Source: an uncultured Eubacteriales bacterium
GTDB lineage: Bacteria; Bacillota; Clostridia; UBA1212; CASDQQ01
Length of the DNA: 32,930 nt
Reading direction: 5' to 3'
Assembly (NCBI GenBank): GCA_949282945.1
Contig: CASDQQ010000005.1
Coordinates: 1-32,930, forward strand
In this document: piece after piece, positions 1 through 8,503 of the stretch
How positions within the stretch are numbered: the stretch's first letter is position 1
Layout of the letters: every line of letters starts with the position of its first letter
Translations under genes and position numbers: made by a program
Notes under the pieces: generated by a model
Seen by the model: the letters and a program-made list of their open reading frames with translations, nothing else
What the model was told of the DNA's origin: nothing
Databases searched by the model: none

Positions 1-1
1 A

Positions 2-514
2 AATCAAACTAAGGGAGAATTTTTCAATCATTTAGCCGATAAAAATATTCCGACAAATACGGCTAATCTTATTTTTCAACAATTGCTAAATGATGTGAGG
101 AAAAAGAGCAAAGAAAAAATTAAAATACCTATCAGTATGAAGAGTTTAGTTGAGAAAAAAGGTGTTGATGTTGCTCAAATAGGCAGAAAAATTGATGGTA
201 ATATAAAAAACAGCGGTAATTATGATGCATTTCACCAGTATTTGTTGAAACAGCCGTTAGCGGAAAAGGATATTCATCGTATTAAAGCAGCAAAAACACT
301 CCACGATGCAAGATGGCTTGATGTTAATGATTTTAAATACCAAGAGATTGTAGTAGTATTACGACAAGTGCTTTCTACATATTGTGAAACATCAGATAGA
401 GACGGACTCGATGACGAATTAAAAAGATTGTGTAGTCAAGAACTAAGGAAAAATCATTTGTTATCAGAATCACTGGGTATGATTAAAAAAGCAATAAAGA
501 CCCTGCCAGGCTAA
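2..514 (+). CDS. Unrecognised protein, C-terminal part (5' end outside window)
   Basis: The reading frame is open from the first bases of the window to the TAA ending at 514. It continues upstream of the TTG at 83, so that TTG is probably not the true start and this is the last ~170 residues of a longer gene. The visible part is charged, with a lysine-rich stretch (KKSKEKIKIP) followed by mostly helical-looking sequence and several Trp/Tyr/Leu-rich segments. There is no signal peptide or membrane segment. I do not recognise a family; a mobile-element or defence-related protein is possible but nothing in the residues proves it. No clear terminator follows. Confidence 0.5.
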   Translation, partial: NQTKGEFFNHLADKNIPTNTANLIFQQLLNDVRKKSKEKIKIPISMKSLVEKKGVDVAQIGRKIDGNIKNSGNYDAFHQYLLKQPLAEKDIHRIKAAKTLHDARWLDVNDFKYQEIVVVLRQVLSTYCETSDRDGLDDELKRLCSQELRKNHLLSESLGMIKKAIKTLPG

Positions 515-803
515 CCTTTATCTACAAAACAGAATTTAAGAATAGAGTTTACGGTACGGTTTAAAAGCCGCAGGGGAAGAACAGCAATGTAAAAGTGGAG
601 TTTTGAACCATTGTCAAGTAAGTAGACACTTATGGTTCCAATGAATGTGCGGATATGATTATCAAAGACTTATTTTTTGGATAAAACACTTATTGACCGG
701 TACATAAAACTGGATATCTACAAGTCCATCACTTGCCGTTGCCATATTTGTGTGATATATTATGTATATATTTAAAATTAAAAAATAAACAGGAGAAACT
801 GAA
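515..803. other. Gene-free stretch with an imperfect inverted repeat
   Basis: No convincing gene is seen here. An inverted repeat GAACCAT (605-611) / ATGGTTC (632-638), with inner arms TGTC (612-615) / GACA (625-628), could form a bulged hairpin. It has no T-tract, so it is not an obvious terminator. AT-rich sequence before 790 probably holds the promoter of the lipoprotein gene that follows. Confidence 0.35.
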
Positions 804-1322
804 GTGAAGAAGTGTGTGATAGTCATATTAGTTCTTTTTGTCTCTATATTTTCTGGATGTTCTGATAACAGCGGACAAGTCAAATTGGTAGATACTTTGG
901 ATAAGATTGAAGGTATGGGAAATTATGTTCCAACTGGAACTCTTGCCCAATCATTTAGTAAAAATGTGTACTATGAGGTATCGGATATTGCGTGGGAAGA
1001 TAATGTTGGCGTTGCAAAAGTAAAGATTTCCACACCGGATCTGGCGCAGTTAATTGCTGATGGCATTCAACAGGCCATTGACGAATATGGAACAGAAGAT
1101 TATGATGCTTTGCTTAAAAAGGCAAAAGAAAATATCCAGACGATTTTAGATTCTCCTGATTATCCGGTTTCTGAAAATACCATTGAAATGAAAGCAGAAA
1201 AGACAAAAGACGGATATCTCCTGGTTAGTAATGAAGAATTTGAGAGGATTATTTCAGGAAATCCGGAAAAAGTTTTTATTAATGCATTAATGGAGGGGAT
1301 TGCCGATGAAAGCAAGAATTGA
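804..1322 (+). CDS. Small predicted lipoprotein, function unknown
   Basis: This is a 172-residue protein with a GTG start; AGGAG at 791-795 sits 8 bases upstream. Residues 1-18 form a short Lys-Lys plus hydrophobic signal sequence ending in a lipobox-like FSGC, so Cys19 is the predicted lipidation site and the mature protein would sit on the outer face of the membrane. The mature part is acidic, with an Ile/Ala/Asp-rich helical segment around residues 75-110. It has no motif I recognise. The gene overlaps the next by 17 bases, which implies co-transcription and probably translational coupling. The two products may therefore act together at the cell surface. The lipoprotein call is good; the function is unknown. 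Confidence 0.75.
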   Translation: MKKCVIVILVLFVSIFSGCSDNSGQVKLVDTLDKIEGMGNYVPTGTLAQSFSKNVYYEVSDIAWEDNVGVAKVKISTPDLAQLIADGIQQAIDEYGTEDYDALLKKAKENIQTILDSPDYPVSENTIEMKAEKTKDGYLLVSNEEFERIISGNPEKVFINALMEGIADESKN

Positions 1323-3816
1323 CCAATATTTAAAGCGTTCTATTGTCATTTATATCTTGATATCTCTGTGTATTTACATGTTAGGCATGTCTGTATCGGT
1401 TATATATGCCTCGGAAGATAATTTTGAGGAAGTTATACTCTCATTAAACAGTAATGTTATTGATGATACATCAATCAGTCTTTATCTTTATGAAGATACA
1501 CACTATATTACTATAGATGATTTGTGCGCGTTAACACGGTGCTCCCAATATGCGGAGGATGATACTATTTCGGTTACTCAAGGATTTTGGAACGCAAAAT
1601 TTGATATTAAAAATCAGGTGTTTTATGATGGCTATCAGACTGTTGATATTATAATTTTAGAGGTATCTGAAAACAAATATGCTGTTCCGGCTCTTATGTT
1701 TCTGAGCTATTATAAGGCGATAGCGTTTATCGAAGGCCGCACAGTTTATTGCAGAATGCCTGAATGCACGGCGTGGGAAGCGCTTGATATAGATTATGAT
1801 AATACGTTACTCGATATCTATGAATTGTACGGCGGTGAGAGTAATGTTACATTTTCATTAACGTTGGATATCATCATGGACCTCATAGGGAAAGATAATT
1901 CAAGTTCAGACGATTATCTAAACGATGCGTTTTTTAGTGCGCTTAAAGTTGACATATATGACTACTCGTCTGTTCAGAAGTATAAAGAGGTAAGTCAAAA
2001 TGAATTATATTCAGACTTACATTCTGACAAAGGTACAGAATTTCTGGATGCAATTGAGAGGACTTTATCGTTTGTTGCGGAACCGGCAGAATGGTATATT
2101 CAATATTACTATAATGCTATTGAGAAATCATTTATGAATCTTGCGTATAATGCCTTAGAAGCGGGTCGGCGTGATGAAGTGGCTTCTTATGGGGAGAAAC
2201 TCTATGAAGCTTTTACTGAAAATAATAAGACGAGTGAAAACGCGGAAAAATATTTTGACAAATTGGACTATCAGATGCTTTTCATTTCCGCCGCAATAGA
2301 AACGGCGCAGGAAATGAAATATGTGAATGCTACGAAAAATCTTGTCTATAATGTAATGGGGCGGAGAAATCTCGACTATCTTAAAATATCAGCGGATAAT
2401 AATGACTGGACTGATGTTGCGGACAGGTATCATAATATATTGAGAGTTGTGGAAATACAGCTTGAAAATGAAGCGATAGGGTTTTTCAAAGATAAGTCTT
2501 GTTGGGAGACCCTTATTGATACAGATGTGTCAACAGCGGCTAATATTAGTAAGGGCGCATGGGATTCCGGATTAAATATCTCGCAGATGTTTAACGAGAG
2601 ATTTCCATTAACAAATCTGTCGTCTGATGAATGTTTTAAAACTGATCGACGCGCGATGTATTTGTCTGATTTACAGCAGAATGTATACAGAGTGGCGAAA
2701 AATACCCTTCAGGCTGTGCAGACCCAATTAAATGACCCTGAAATTTATAGTAAATATATTCAGGCTGCACAGCTTTATTGTCGAACGTCAATCGCTCTGT
2801 ATGAAAATCTGACTGCAATTGTAAATGAGCTTGGGAATAATCAGGATTACTGGACAAATTTATTTCAAGAGCGTATTGATACGATAGCGGTTTCGTTATA
2901 TCAGCTTACAATGATACAGAAAGATGGTATAAACAATTGTTTGCCTCTGGATATATCATCATTTCAACATAGTGCTGATGAACTGTCTGTTTTTGAAACT
3001 ATTCCTTCTCAGTTTACATTTTGCAGTGGAGCCGGGGCCTGGAGAACTGAGCTTAATATTGAATCTGACGGATCTTTTTATGGCGACTATCATGATGCTG
3101 ATATTGGTAGTTATGGAAAAGATTATCCTAATGGAACTGTATATATAAGTGAATTTCACGGGAAATTTTCATGTCCCAAAAAGGTTGATGAGTATACCTA
3201 TTCGATGAGTGTTGAGAGCTTTGAAATTGATGAAAGCCCTGATGTGTATTATGAAAACGGCACCAGATATATTACTGTTATTGCGCACATGTGGAATATT
3301 GGAGATGAAATCCTGATCTATTTACCTGGCGCTCCGATTGACAATTTGCCAGAAGGTTTTTTGGACGGATCTTATATTGACCCTTCCAGGCGCGAACTTC
3401 CATTTGGAACTTATTACCTTTATGTAGTAAATGATAGAGATAGGTTTGAGAGTGAGCTTGATAATAGTATTTGGGATGGACGTTACATATATTTATATTC
3501 TTTTGAGGGACGAGAATCTGAAATAAACCCGTCATATGTTTGGCCAAGCCATTTATTCTTTTGTTCTGATAATGGTGAAAGGCTGATTAAACTATATTTT
3601 GAATGGGAAACTAATGATCAAAGGGAATTTGAGGCAACTGATGAATATGGAAGCGGAACCTATTATATTTCCATTGATATAAGTGATGATTTGTCAACTT
3701 TTGTCGTTACTCTAACAAGTGTTGATGGAACAGACTTATCGGCATGGGGAGGAACGACAGACGGCCGCTTTGTTGCTGAGTATGTAAGAAAAAGTATAGT
3801 TGGTTCCCCGGCATGA
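1306..3816 (+). CDS. Large exported protein with stalk-like N-terminal and Gly/Asp-rich C-terminal domains
   Basis: I take the ATG at 1306 because GGAGG at 1292-1296 is well spaced for it; a TTG at 1300 in the same frame is possible. The protein has about 836 residues. Residues ~9-36 are a long hydrophobic signal peptide or signal anchor. Roughly the next 120 residues alternate short hydrophobic strands with polar turns and end in residues like YAVPALMF, resembling copper-amine-oxidase-like N-terminal 'stalk' domains of Firmicutes surface proteins. The middle is helical. Around residue 565 begins a beta-rich module with the pattern GAGAWRTEL...DGSFYGDYHD...YPNGTVY. I remember this pattern from other clostridial exported proteins, but I know of no assigned function. 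There is no anchor at the C terminus. A hairpin at 3894-3931 follows. This is a hypothetical surface protein, probably working with the overlapping lipoprotein upstream. Confidence 0.75.
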   Translation: MKARIDQYLKRSIVIYILISLCIYMLGMSVSVIYASEDNFEEVILSLNSNVIDDTSISLYLYEDTHYITIDDLCALTRCSQYAEDDTISVTQGFWNAKFDIKNQVFYDGYQTVDIIILEVSENKYAVPALMFLSYYKAIAFIEGRTVYCRMPECTAWEALDIDYDNTLLDIYELYGGESNVTFSLTLDIIMDLIGKDNSSSDDYLNDAFFSALKVDIYDYSSVQKYKEVSQNELYSDLHSDKGTEFLDAIERTLSFVAEPAEWYIQYYYNAIEKSFMNLAYNALEAGRRDEVASYGEKLYEAFTENNKTSENAEKYFDKLDYQMLFISAAIETAQEMKYVNATKNLVYNVMGRRNLDYLKISADNNDWTDVADRYHNILRVVEIQLENEAIGFFKDKSCWETLIDTDVSTAANISKGAWDSGLNISQMFNERFPLTNLSSDECFKTDRRAMYLSDLQQNVYRVAKNTLQAVQTQLNDPEIYSKYIQAAQLYCRTSIALYENLTAIVNELGNNQDYWTNLFQERIDTIAVSLYQLTMIQKDGINNCLPLDISSFQHSADELSVFETIPSQFTFCSGAGAWRTELNIESDGSFYGDYHDADIGSYGKDYPNGTVYISEFHGKFSCPKKVDEYTYSMSVESFEIDESPDVYYENGTRYITVIAHMWNIGDEILIYLPGAPIDNLPEGFLDGSYIDPSRRELPFGTYYLYVVNDRDRFESELDNSIWDGRYIYLYSFEGRESEINPSYVWPSHLFFCSDNGERLIKLYFEWETNDQREFEATDEYGSGTYYISIDISDDLSTFVVTLTSVDGTDLSAWGGTTDGRFVAEYVRKSIVGSPA

Positions 3817-3893
3817 AACATAGTTATGCCTTTATGAGTCATTAGGGTTTATAGTAGACATTTATATATAACTTAATAGATGCAGGTAACATT

Positions 3894-3960
3894 AACTTAG
3901 TCATATGTCCGGGCAGACAAATGACTAAGTTTGGATTATTGGTCATTTTAATTTTTTAAT
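3894..3960 (+). terminator. Strong hairpin between convergent genes
   Basis: AACTTAGTCAT (3894-3904) pairs with ATGACTAAGTT (3921-3931). After one A/A mismatch, the inner arms TGTC (3906-3909) and GACA (3916-3919) extend the stem to 15 pairs around a six-base loop. T-rich sequence follows on the plus strand, up to a six-T run near 3952-3957. It lies between a plus-strand gene ending at 3816 and a minus-strand gene ending at 3969, so it may stop transcription from both sides. Confidence 0.6.
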
Positions 3961-3968
3961 AAAATTGT

Positions 3969-4835
3969 TTACTCATATTGATAGTCCAATGCTCTGTCGA
4001 AATGCAGCTTTGCAATATAAACTCCGCCTTCGCCCCAACCGCATCGCGTAATATAATATTCGCCGTTATCGTCAATTACAACTTCCGCCGCGTGAGATGG
4101 GATTTTACCAACGCAGTTTTCTATTCTAAAATTAAAAGGGTCGTCGCTCATAAATACCTCTGTTCCATTGTATCCGTTTCTCGGACCAATAAACAGGAAG
4201 TAATGCTCTTGCTCATAAACCACAAACGGACTCTCGCAAGGTCCGCCGAAGGTACCTATAGACGGATCTACAAACACCTCTTTTTTATTACCCCAGTGTA
4301 TCAAATCCTTACTGGTAACACAGGCTACAAGATGATTTCCTCCGTTAGGGGTGCTGTTTGCAGTGTAGTACATGACCCATTCATCTCCGACTTTGAGGAC
4401 CATAGGATCTCGGGCATCAAACCCGTCGATAACCATGGGATTCGCCTGGTGCCTGGTCCAGTGATACAGGTCGGGAGAAGTTGCTAAATGAATACGGTGA
4501 TGAGCGCTGTCGGAGCCTCCCGCGCAGTAATACATATAGTAAAGGCCGTCGACTCTAATTACGTGCGGCGCCCATAGAAGGCGTTCCTGCCAGTTTTCAT
4601 AGTCGCAGGAGAGCGCATAAGGCTGTTTGGTCCACATACCTTCTGTAAGTTTTCTGCCTACAGCGTGAGCGAAATTTTTCTCTTCGCCTGGGTTGGCGGG
4701 CTCCTCATGAGTTATTCCAAAAAGATGCCAACCGTCTTCACTGCGGATTATAGTATGGTCGTTTATGTACCATTTTTCTTTTTCCCCTATACTTGGATCG
4801 TAAATATGAGTAAATTCTTCAGAGTAAACTTTCAT
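3969..4835 (-). CDS. Five-bladed beta-propeller glycosidase, GH32/GH43 superfamily
   Basis: This is a 288-residue protein without a signal peptide, so it is probably cytoplasmic. Three acidic motifs spaced as in clan GH-J/F five-bladed propeller enzymes are visible. They are WYINDH (Asp26, nucleophile position of the GH32 WMNDPNG motif), DARDP (Asp143, transition-state stabiliser) and GPCESP (Glu201, general acid/base). Blade-like repeats such as LLWAPHV...YYMYY, LATSPDLYHW and VTSKDLIHW fit the fold. The length is a bare catalytic domain, lacking the C-terminal beta-sandwich usual in GH32. The motifs look nearer to GH32-type fructosidases than to arabinanases, but the Pro after Asp in WMNDP is replaced by His, so a different sugar specificity is likely. 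It is a monocistronic unit; AAGGA lies upstream of the ATG at 4835. Confidence 0.75.
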   Translation of the reverse strand: MKVYSEEFTHIYDPSIGEKEKWYINDHTIIRSEDGWHLFGITHEEPANPGEEKNFAHAVGRKLTEGMWTKQPYALSCDYENWQERLLWAPHVIRVDGLYYMYYCAGGSDSAHHRIHLATSPDLYHWTRHQANPMVIDGFDARDPMVLKVGDEWVMYYTANSTPNGGNHLVACVTSKDLIHWGNKKEVFVDPSIGTFGGPCESPFVVYEQEHYFLFIGPRNGYNGTEVFMSDDPFNFRIENCVGKIPSHAAEVVIDDNGEYYITRCGWGEGGVYIAKLHFDRALDYQYE

Positions 4836-5120
4836 TTTCAGTATTCCTTATATTTTTTGTTTTTGTTAATTATATATAACTGGATATAAAAACTCAATAA
4901 TAATTTGACAGCTGATTATTTAAAAATGGACGACGTATTTGACATTACATAGACTCGAAATTTTTTATATGTATTATGCGTAAAGACTATTTTTTACGAT
5001 CTGAAATACCGCGAGTAAGACATATTTCTCATTTTGAAAAGGCTGATTCTTCTGTAGACTTTTTTTGCAAAAGCGATAAAATAAAAATTAAAGTCAAAAT
5101 GAATTAAACGAGGAGCTAAA
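4836..5120. promoter_or_regulatory. Divergent intergenic region of glycosidase and methyltransferase genes
   Basis: 285 AT-rich bases separate two divergent start codons, so promoters for both directions must lie here. A TTGACA occurs at 4939-4944 on the plus strand, but I see no well-spaced -10 for it, so I do not assign exact promoters. GAGGAG before 5121 is the ribosome site of the methyltransferase gene. Confidence 0.35.
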
Positions 5121-5906
5121 ATGGAAATTACAAATAAAGACATAGATTTTGGAAAAGCTTTTGATTTTGGAAAGACGTCCGCCGATTACGGAAGGTACAG
5201 AGATATTTATCCCGAAGTTTTCTATGATAAGATTGCCGAAAGAAACCTGTGCGTAAACGGACAGAAGGTTTTGGACTTGGGAACCGGTACCGGCGTGCTC
5301 CCAAGAAATATGTATCGTTTCGGAGCGGAATGGACGGGGACCGACATATCTGAAAATCAGATCAGGCAGGCCCAAATACTGTCCAAAAACCTAAACATAC
5401 AATATTTGACGGTAGCCGCGGAGAATATAGAATTTCCTGAAAAATTTTTTGACGTAGTAACAGCATGCCAATGTTTTTGGTATTTTGACCATGAAAAAAT
5501 CATCCCGAAGCTGACGCGTATCTTAAAAGATCATGGACGGCTATTGCTTCTTTATATGGCATGGCTGCCCTTTGAGGATAAAATAGCGGGAGAAAGTGAA
5601 AAATTAGTTTTGAAATACAGTCCGAAGTGGACGGGAGCGGGGGAGAAAAAACGTCAGATAACCGTTCCCGAATGCCTATATAAAAGTTTTGATAAAGTAT
5701 ACCATGAAGAATACGAGATAGATATTCCTTTTACAAGAGAAACATGGAATGGAAGAGTAAAAACATGCAGAGGAATAGGAGCTTCGCTGTCTGCGGAAGA
5801 AATCTCAGCGTGGGAGAGTGAACATAAGGCCCTGCTAAAAAATATTGCTCCCGAAAAATTTTCAGTGAAACATTACGCGGCTATGCTAGAGCTAGAGAAA
5901 AAATAA
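5121..5906 (+). CDS. Class I SAM-dependent methyltransferase
   Basis: This is a 261-residue soluble protein. Motif I, the glycine-rich SAM-binding loop, is VLDLGTGTG at residues 50-58. It is followed by the acidic end of strand 2 (TGTDIS) and a motif IV-like stretch FDVVTACQCFWYF, the typical order of the Methyltransf_11 group. The substrate is not readable. The aromatic ACQCFWYFDH region resembles many clostridial small-molecule methyltransferases. The AGGAG ribosome site at 5111-5115 is well placed. The gene stands alone and converges on the minus-strand regulator at 5942. An inverted repeat TGAGCTTTT (5932-5940) / AAAAGCTCA (5962-5970), which overlaps the regulator's 3' end, may contribute to termination. 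Confidence 0.85.
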   Translation: MEITNKDIDFGKAFDFGKTSADYGRYRDIYPEVFYDKIAERNLCVNGQKVLDLGTGTGVLPRNMYRFGAEWTGTDISENQIRQAQILSKNLNIQYLTVAAENIEFPEKFFDVVTACQCFWYFDHEKIIPKLTRILKDHGRLLLLYMAWLPFEDKIAGESEKLVLKYSPKWTGAGEKKRQITVPECLYKSFDKVYHEEYEIDIPFTRETWNGRVKTCRGIGASLSAEEISAWESEHKALLKNIAPEKFSVKHYAAMLELEKK

Positions 5907-5941
5907 TTATTTAATTTTACTCGCAAAAGGCTGAGCTTTTG

Positions 5942-6907
5942 TCAATCGCATTTGGGCTGATAAAAGCTCATACATTTGTTGTCGATTATATTCGATGCTT
6001 TTTTAAAATACTCGTTATTTATAGAATAGTAATTTATACCGTCTTCTTTATGCATAATAACGGCGTTTTCCGACAGAAGATTGGGCAAGGCCATATATAA
6101 TACTAGCTGAGAACAATTTAAATGCTTCAGAATTTGATCTGAGGATAACGGCTTTCCATTCATATGAAGTAATTCAAGTATATTTACCGATAATTTATCC
6201 TCCAATATTGTGAGAACCGATTTAAGCGTCACATTTGATAAATTATGCCTGTTATTGACCGAGAGGTCGGCCATGTAGCCGAATATCCAGACAGTTTTGC
6301 TTTTTTTAAAGTTAAAAGGTAGCAGCAGAGAAATGCCATAATATTCTATTTCATCTGTATCGCAGCCAAAATTATTTATTATGCTTATATAGTCTGACAA
6401 TTTTAATCTGTATTTTATCCTGTGCATATTTTCAGCATAGCATTTTTGTATAACAGAATTTACGTTATGTAAATCTCCTATTAAATTTTTCAAAATCAGG
6501 TCGTAATCATTTATGACCATCAGCAAACCGGAGGTTATTATAGGATCTGCTTCAAAACCGGAACCTTTTTCTCCGGGGTTTTCCAGTCCGTCTTTGTAAA
6601 ATTCGGAGAATAATCCTGATATATAGTTTTTGTCCTGTAAAATATTTATAAGTTCCTCAAGAGAATTGATCTTGTCTATATGAGTAAACAACAAAAACAG
6701 CATAAAAGAATAGTTATTGTTACCGTAACCAAAAAAAGTTCTATCTGTTTCTTTAAGACTGATGTTGATAGTATTATAAAGCTCAAAGGCAATATTTTCA
6801 TTAAATCCATAGTTTTCGGAACTTTCCGTAAGTCTTTCTTTGTTAAAAAATATTTCCATATAATATACTGTGTCAAACAAAACGCTTTTTTCCAAACTAA
6901 ATATCAT
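5942..6907 (-). CDS. Putative winged-helix (ArsR-like) transcriptional regulator
   Basis: I take the ATG at 6907 because AAGGA lies 8 bases upstream. The ATG at 6916 has the purine run touching it and would be poorly initiated. The protein has about 321 residues and no signal or membrane segment. The first ~220 residues are a helical, Asn/Leu-rich domain I cannot assign. Residues ~225-300 read as a winged helix: KLSVNILELLHMNGKPLSSD, then ILKHLNCSQLVLYMALPNLL as a recognition-helix-like segment, then AVIMHKEDGINYYSIN as the wing. That is the usual ArsR/DUF5937-like arrangement with an N-terminal sensor domain. Targets are unknown. The regulator call is moderate because it rests on the C-terminal pattern only. 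Confidence 0.55.
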   Translation of the reverse strand: MIFSLEKSVLFDTVYYMEIFFNKERLTESSENYGFNENIAFELYNTINISLKETDRTFFGYGNNNYSFMLFLLFTHIDKINSLEELINILQDKNYISGLFSEFYKDGLENPGEKGSGFEADPIITSGLLMVINDYDLILKNLIGDLHNVNSVIQKCYAENMHRIKYRLKLSDYISIINNFGCDTDEIEYYGISLLLPFNFKKSKTVWIFGYMADLSVNNRHNLSNVTLKSVLTILEDKLSVNILELLHMNGKPLSSDQILKHLNCSQLVLYMALPNLLSENAVIMHKEDGINYYSINNEYFKKASNIIDNKCMSFYQPKCD

Positions 6908-7151
6908 TTCAATCATCCTTCAATAAAACTTAATAGCCATCAAACATTTAACGCAGACAATTATACCATGTTGATTCTGTATGGCAAATAATTTATCTGC
7001 AATTTGACAGAAAAAATACGTAAAAATATAATAAAAAATGTGCTCAAAATGAAATTAAAGCACAGGTGCAAGTATATTTTTAATCAGTAATAGTTATAAA
7101 ACCGAGGCTGACTTAAATTGATCGGATCAGTATTTACTATGGAGGAAAAAT

Positions 7152-8042
7152 ATGGCGGAATTTTGTACTGCCTGTCCCCGGGCCTGCGGGGTAAGACGTG
7201 ACGTTGGAGAACTGGGAGTGTGTAAAAGTCCTGCCTCCCTCAGAGTAGGGAGAGCCGCCCTGCATATGTGGGAGGAACCGTGCATCTCCGGATCGCGCGG
7301 CTCGGGAACGGTATTTTTCTCGGGATGTAATTTAGGCTGTGTTTATTGTCAGAATAAAGATATCTCCCGTGGCGCGAGCGGAAAAGAAATCACCATTGAC
7401 AGACTAGCGGAAATTTTCGGGGAATTACAGCTCAAAGGTGCTGAAAACATAAATCTTGTAACCCCCACCCACTATGTATATTCAATTGCAGAAGCTATCG
7501 TAAAGGCGAAAAAACGCGGCCTTAAAATACCTGTAGTATACAATTGCGGCGGATATGAATCTGTTAAAGCCCTAAAATATTTAGACGGCCTGATAGATAT
7601 TTATTTAACTGATTTTAAATATGCGGATCCTCAAATAGCTCTTCGCTATTCCGGGGCGGAAGATTATCCCGAGATAGCGAAAAAAGCTCTTTTAGAAATG
7701 GTAAGACAGTGTCCGCAGCCGCTTTTTGACAAAAGGGGAATAATGACAAAAGGAGTAATCGTAAGACATCTGCTTTTACCCAATAGATTTGAAGACGCGA
7801 AAAAAATCGTTCGCTATCTTTATGATACTTATCAAAATAAAATATATCTCAGTTTAATGAATCAATATACCCCGGTGGGAGAGATGAAGGAATATCCTGA
7901 GCTCAGACGTCCGGTACATAGATACGAGTATGACAGACTGGTGGATTTTGCTGTTAATATAGGTGTTGAGCAGGGCTTTATCCAGGAAGAAGGAACTGTC
8001 GCAGAAAGCTTTATACCTGTATTTGACGGCGAAGGAGTATAA
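7152..8042 (+). CDS. pflX: Radical SAM protein, PflX-like (pyruvate formate-lyase activating enzyme homologue)
   Basis: This is a 296-residue soluble protein with a GGAGG ribosome site. The radical-SAM cluster motif CxxxCxxC is present as Cys59, Cys63 and Cys66 (GCNLGCVYC). An extra N-terminal cysteine set (Cys5, Cys8, Cys12, Cys24) is typical of the COG1313/PflX branch. It is followed by YNCGGYE and the TDFKYADPQ segment, also characteristic of that branch. These proteins resemble glycyl-radical activases, but the family's substrate is uncertain. No pyruvate formate-lyase or other glycyl-radical enzyme is encoded nearby, so it is an orphan copy here. A GC-rich hairpin (8093-8107) follows without a T-tract. 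Confidence 0.85.
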   Translation: MAEFCTACPRACGVRRDVGELGVCKSPASLRVGRAALHMWEEPCISGSRGSGTVFFSGCNLGCVYCQNKDISRGASGKEITIDRLAEIFGELQLKGAENINLVTPTHYVYSIAEAIVKAKKRGLKIPVVYNCGGYESVKALKYLDGLIDIYLTDFKYADPQIALRYSGAEDYPEIAKKALLEMVRQCPQPLFDKRGIMTKGVIVRHLLLPNRFEDAKKIVRYLYDTYQNKIYLSLMNQYTPVGEMKEYPELRRPVHRYEYDRLVDFAVNIGVEQGFIQEEGTVAESFIPVFDGEGV

Positions 8043-8153
8043 AAAGATACTTTGGAGTTTTGACGGGGAGTTTTAAATTTCTGCGGCAAACAGCGACGAC
8101 GCGTCGCCGTGAACATGTTTACAAACAAGGGAGGATCAAACTTGATTTTTCAA

Positions 8154-8189
8154 AATAAAAACCGCCGCGAACGATATAGTCCGCGACGG
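8154..8189 (-). terminator. Rho-independent terminator of the tRNA
   Basis: Read on the minus strand, CCGTCGCG (8182-8189) pairs with CGCGGCGG (8162-8169) with one T-G pair, and TTTTTATT follows at once. It lies directly 3' of the tRNA CCA end. Confidence 0.8.
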
Positions 8190-8192
8190 ATG

Positions 8193-8269
8193 TGGTGGGC
8201 CTTCAGGGACTCGAACCCCGGACCGACCGGTTATGAGCCGGTTGCTCTAACCAACTGAGCTAAAGGCCC
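8193..8269 (-). tRNA. tRNA with CAT anticodon (Ile2 or elongator Met)
   Basis: This is a 77-base cloverleaf on the minus strand with an encoded CCA end. It has the acceptor stem GGGCCTT/AAGGCCC, D-arm sequence TAGCTCAGTTGGTTAGAGC, anticodon arm CCGG-CTCATAA-CCGG, and T-loop GGTTCGAGTCC. The anticodon CAT could mean elongator methionine, or isoleucine after lysidine modification of C34. The acceptor has C4-G69 and C5-G68. In E. coli these pairs help TilS recognise tRNA-Ile2, and they are absent from elongator tRNA-Met there. I therefore lean to Ile2, though automated tools may label it Met. Confidence 0.9.
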
Positions 8270-8290
8270 GCACAACTAACGTGCCTTTAT

Positions 8291-8318
8291 ATATTACCAC
8301 AAGTTTTGGAAAAAGCAA
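8291..8318 (-). promoter_or_regulatory. Promoter of the tRNA gene
   Basis: On the minus strand TTGCTT (8313-8318) and TAATAT (8291-8296) are separated by 16 bases. The mature tRNA begins about 21 bases downstream of the -10. Confidence 0.55.
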
Positions 8319-8503
8319 GTACTAATTTTAAAAAAAGTAAAATTTTTTTTAATGAGCAGGTTAAGGCGGATAAAATAGAATGACCGGGAAGATCGCTGTT
8401 ATATTTATATATGGCAAATTTGCAAATATGTACCTCATTATATAAACATATCTGTTCATTAAAGCATAATATATAACAGTTAAAATATATAAAGGATGGT
8501 TCT

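Noticed and set aside
605-638. Inverted repeat as a possible insertion-sequence end
   Set aside because: Only a single short bulged repeat is present, with no transposase frame or target duplication around it.
8093-8107. GC-rich hairpin as the terminator of the radical SAM gene
   Set aside because: The six-base stem is not followed by a T-run.
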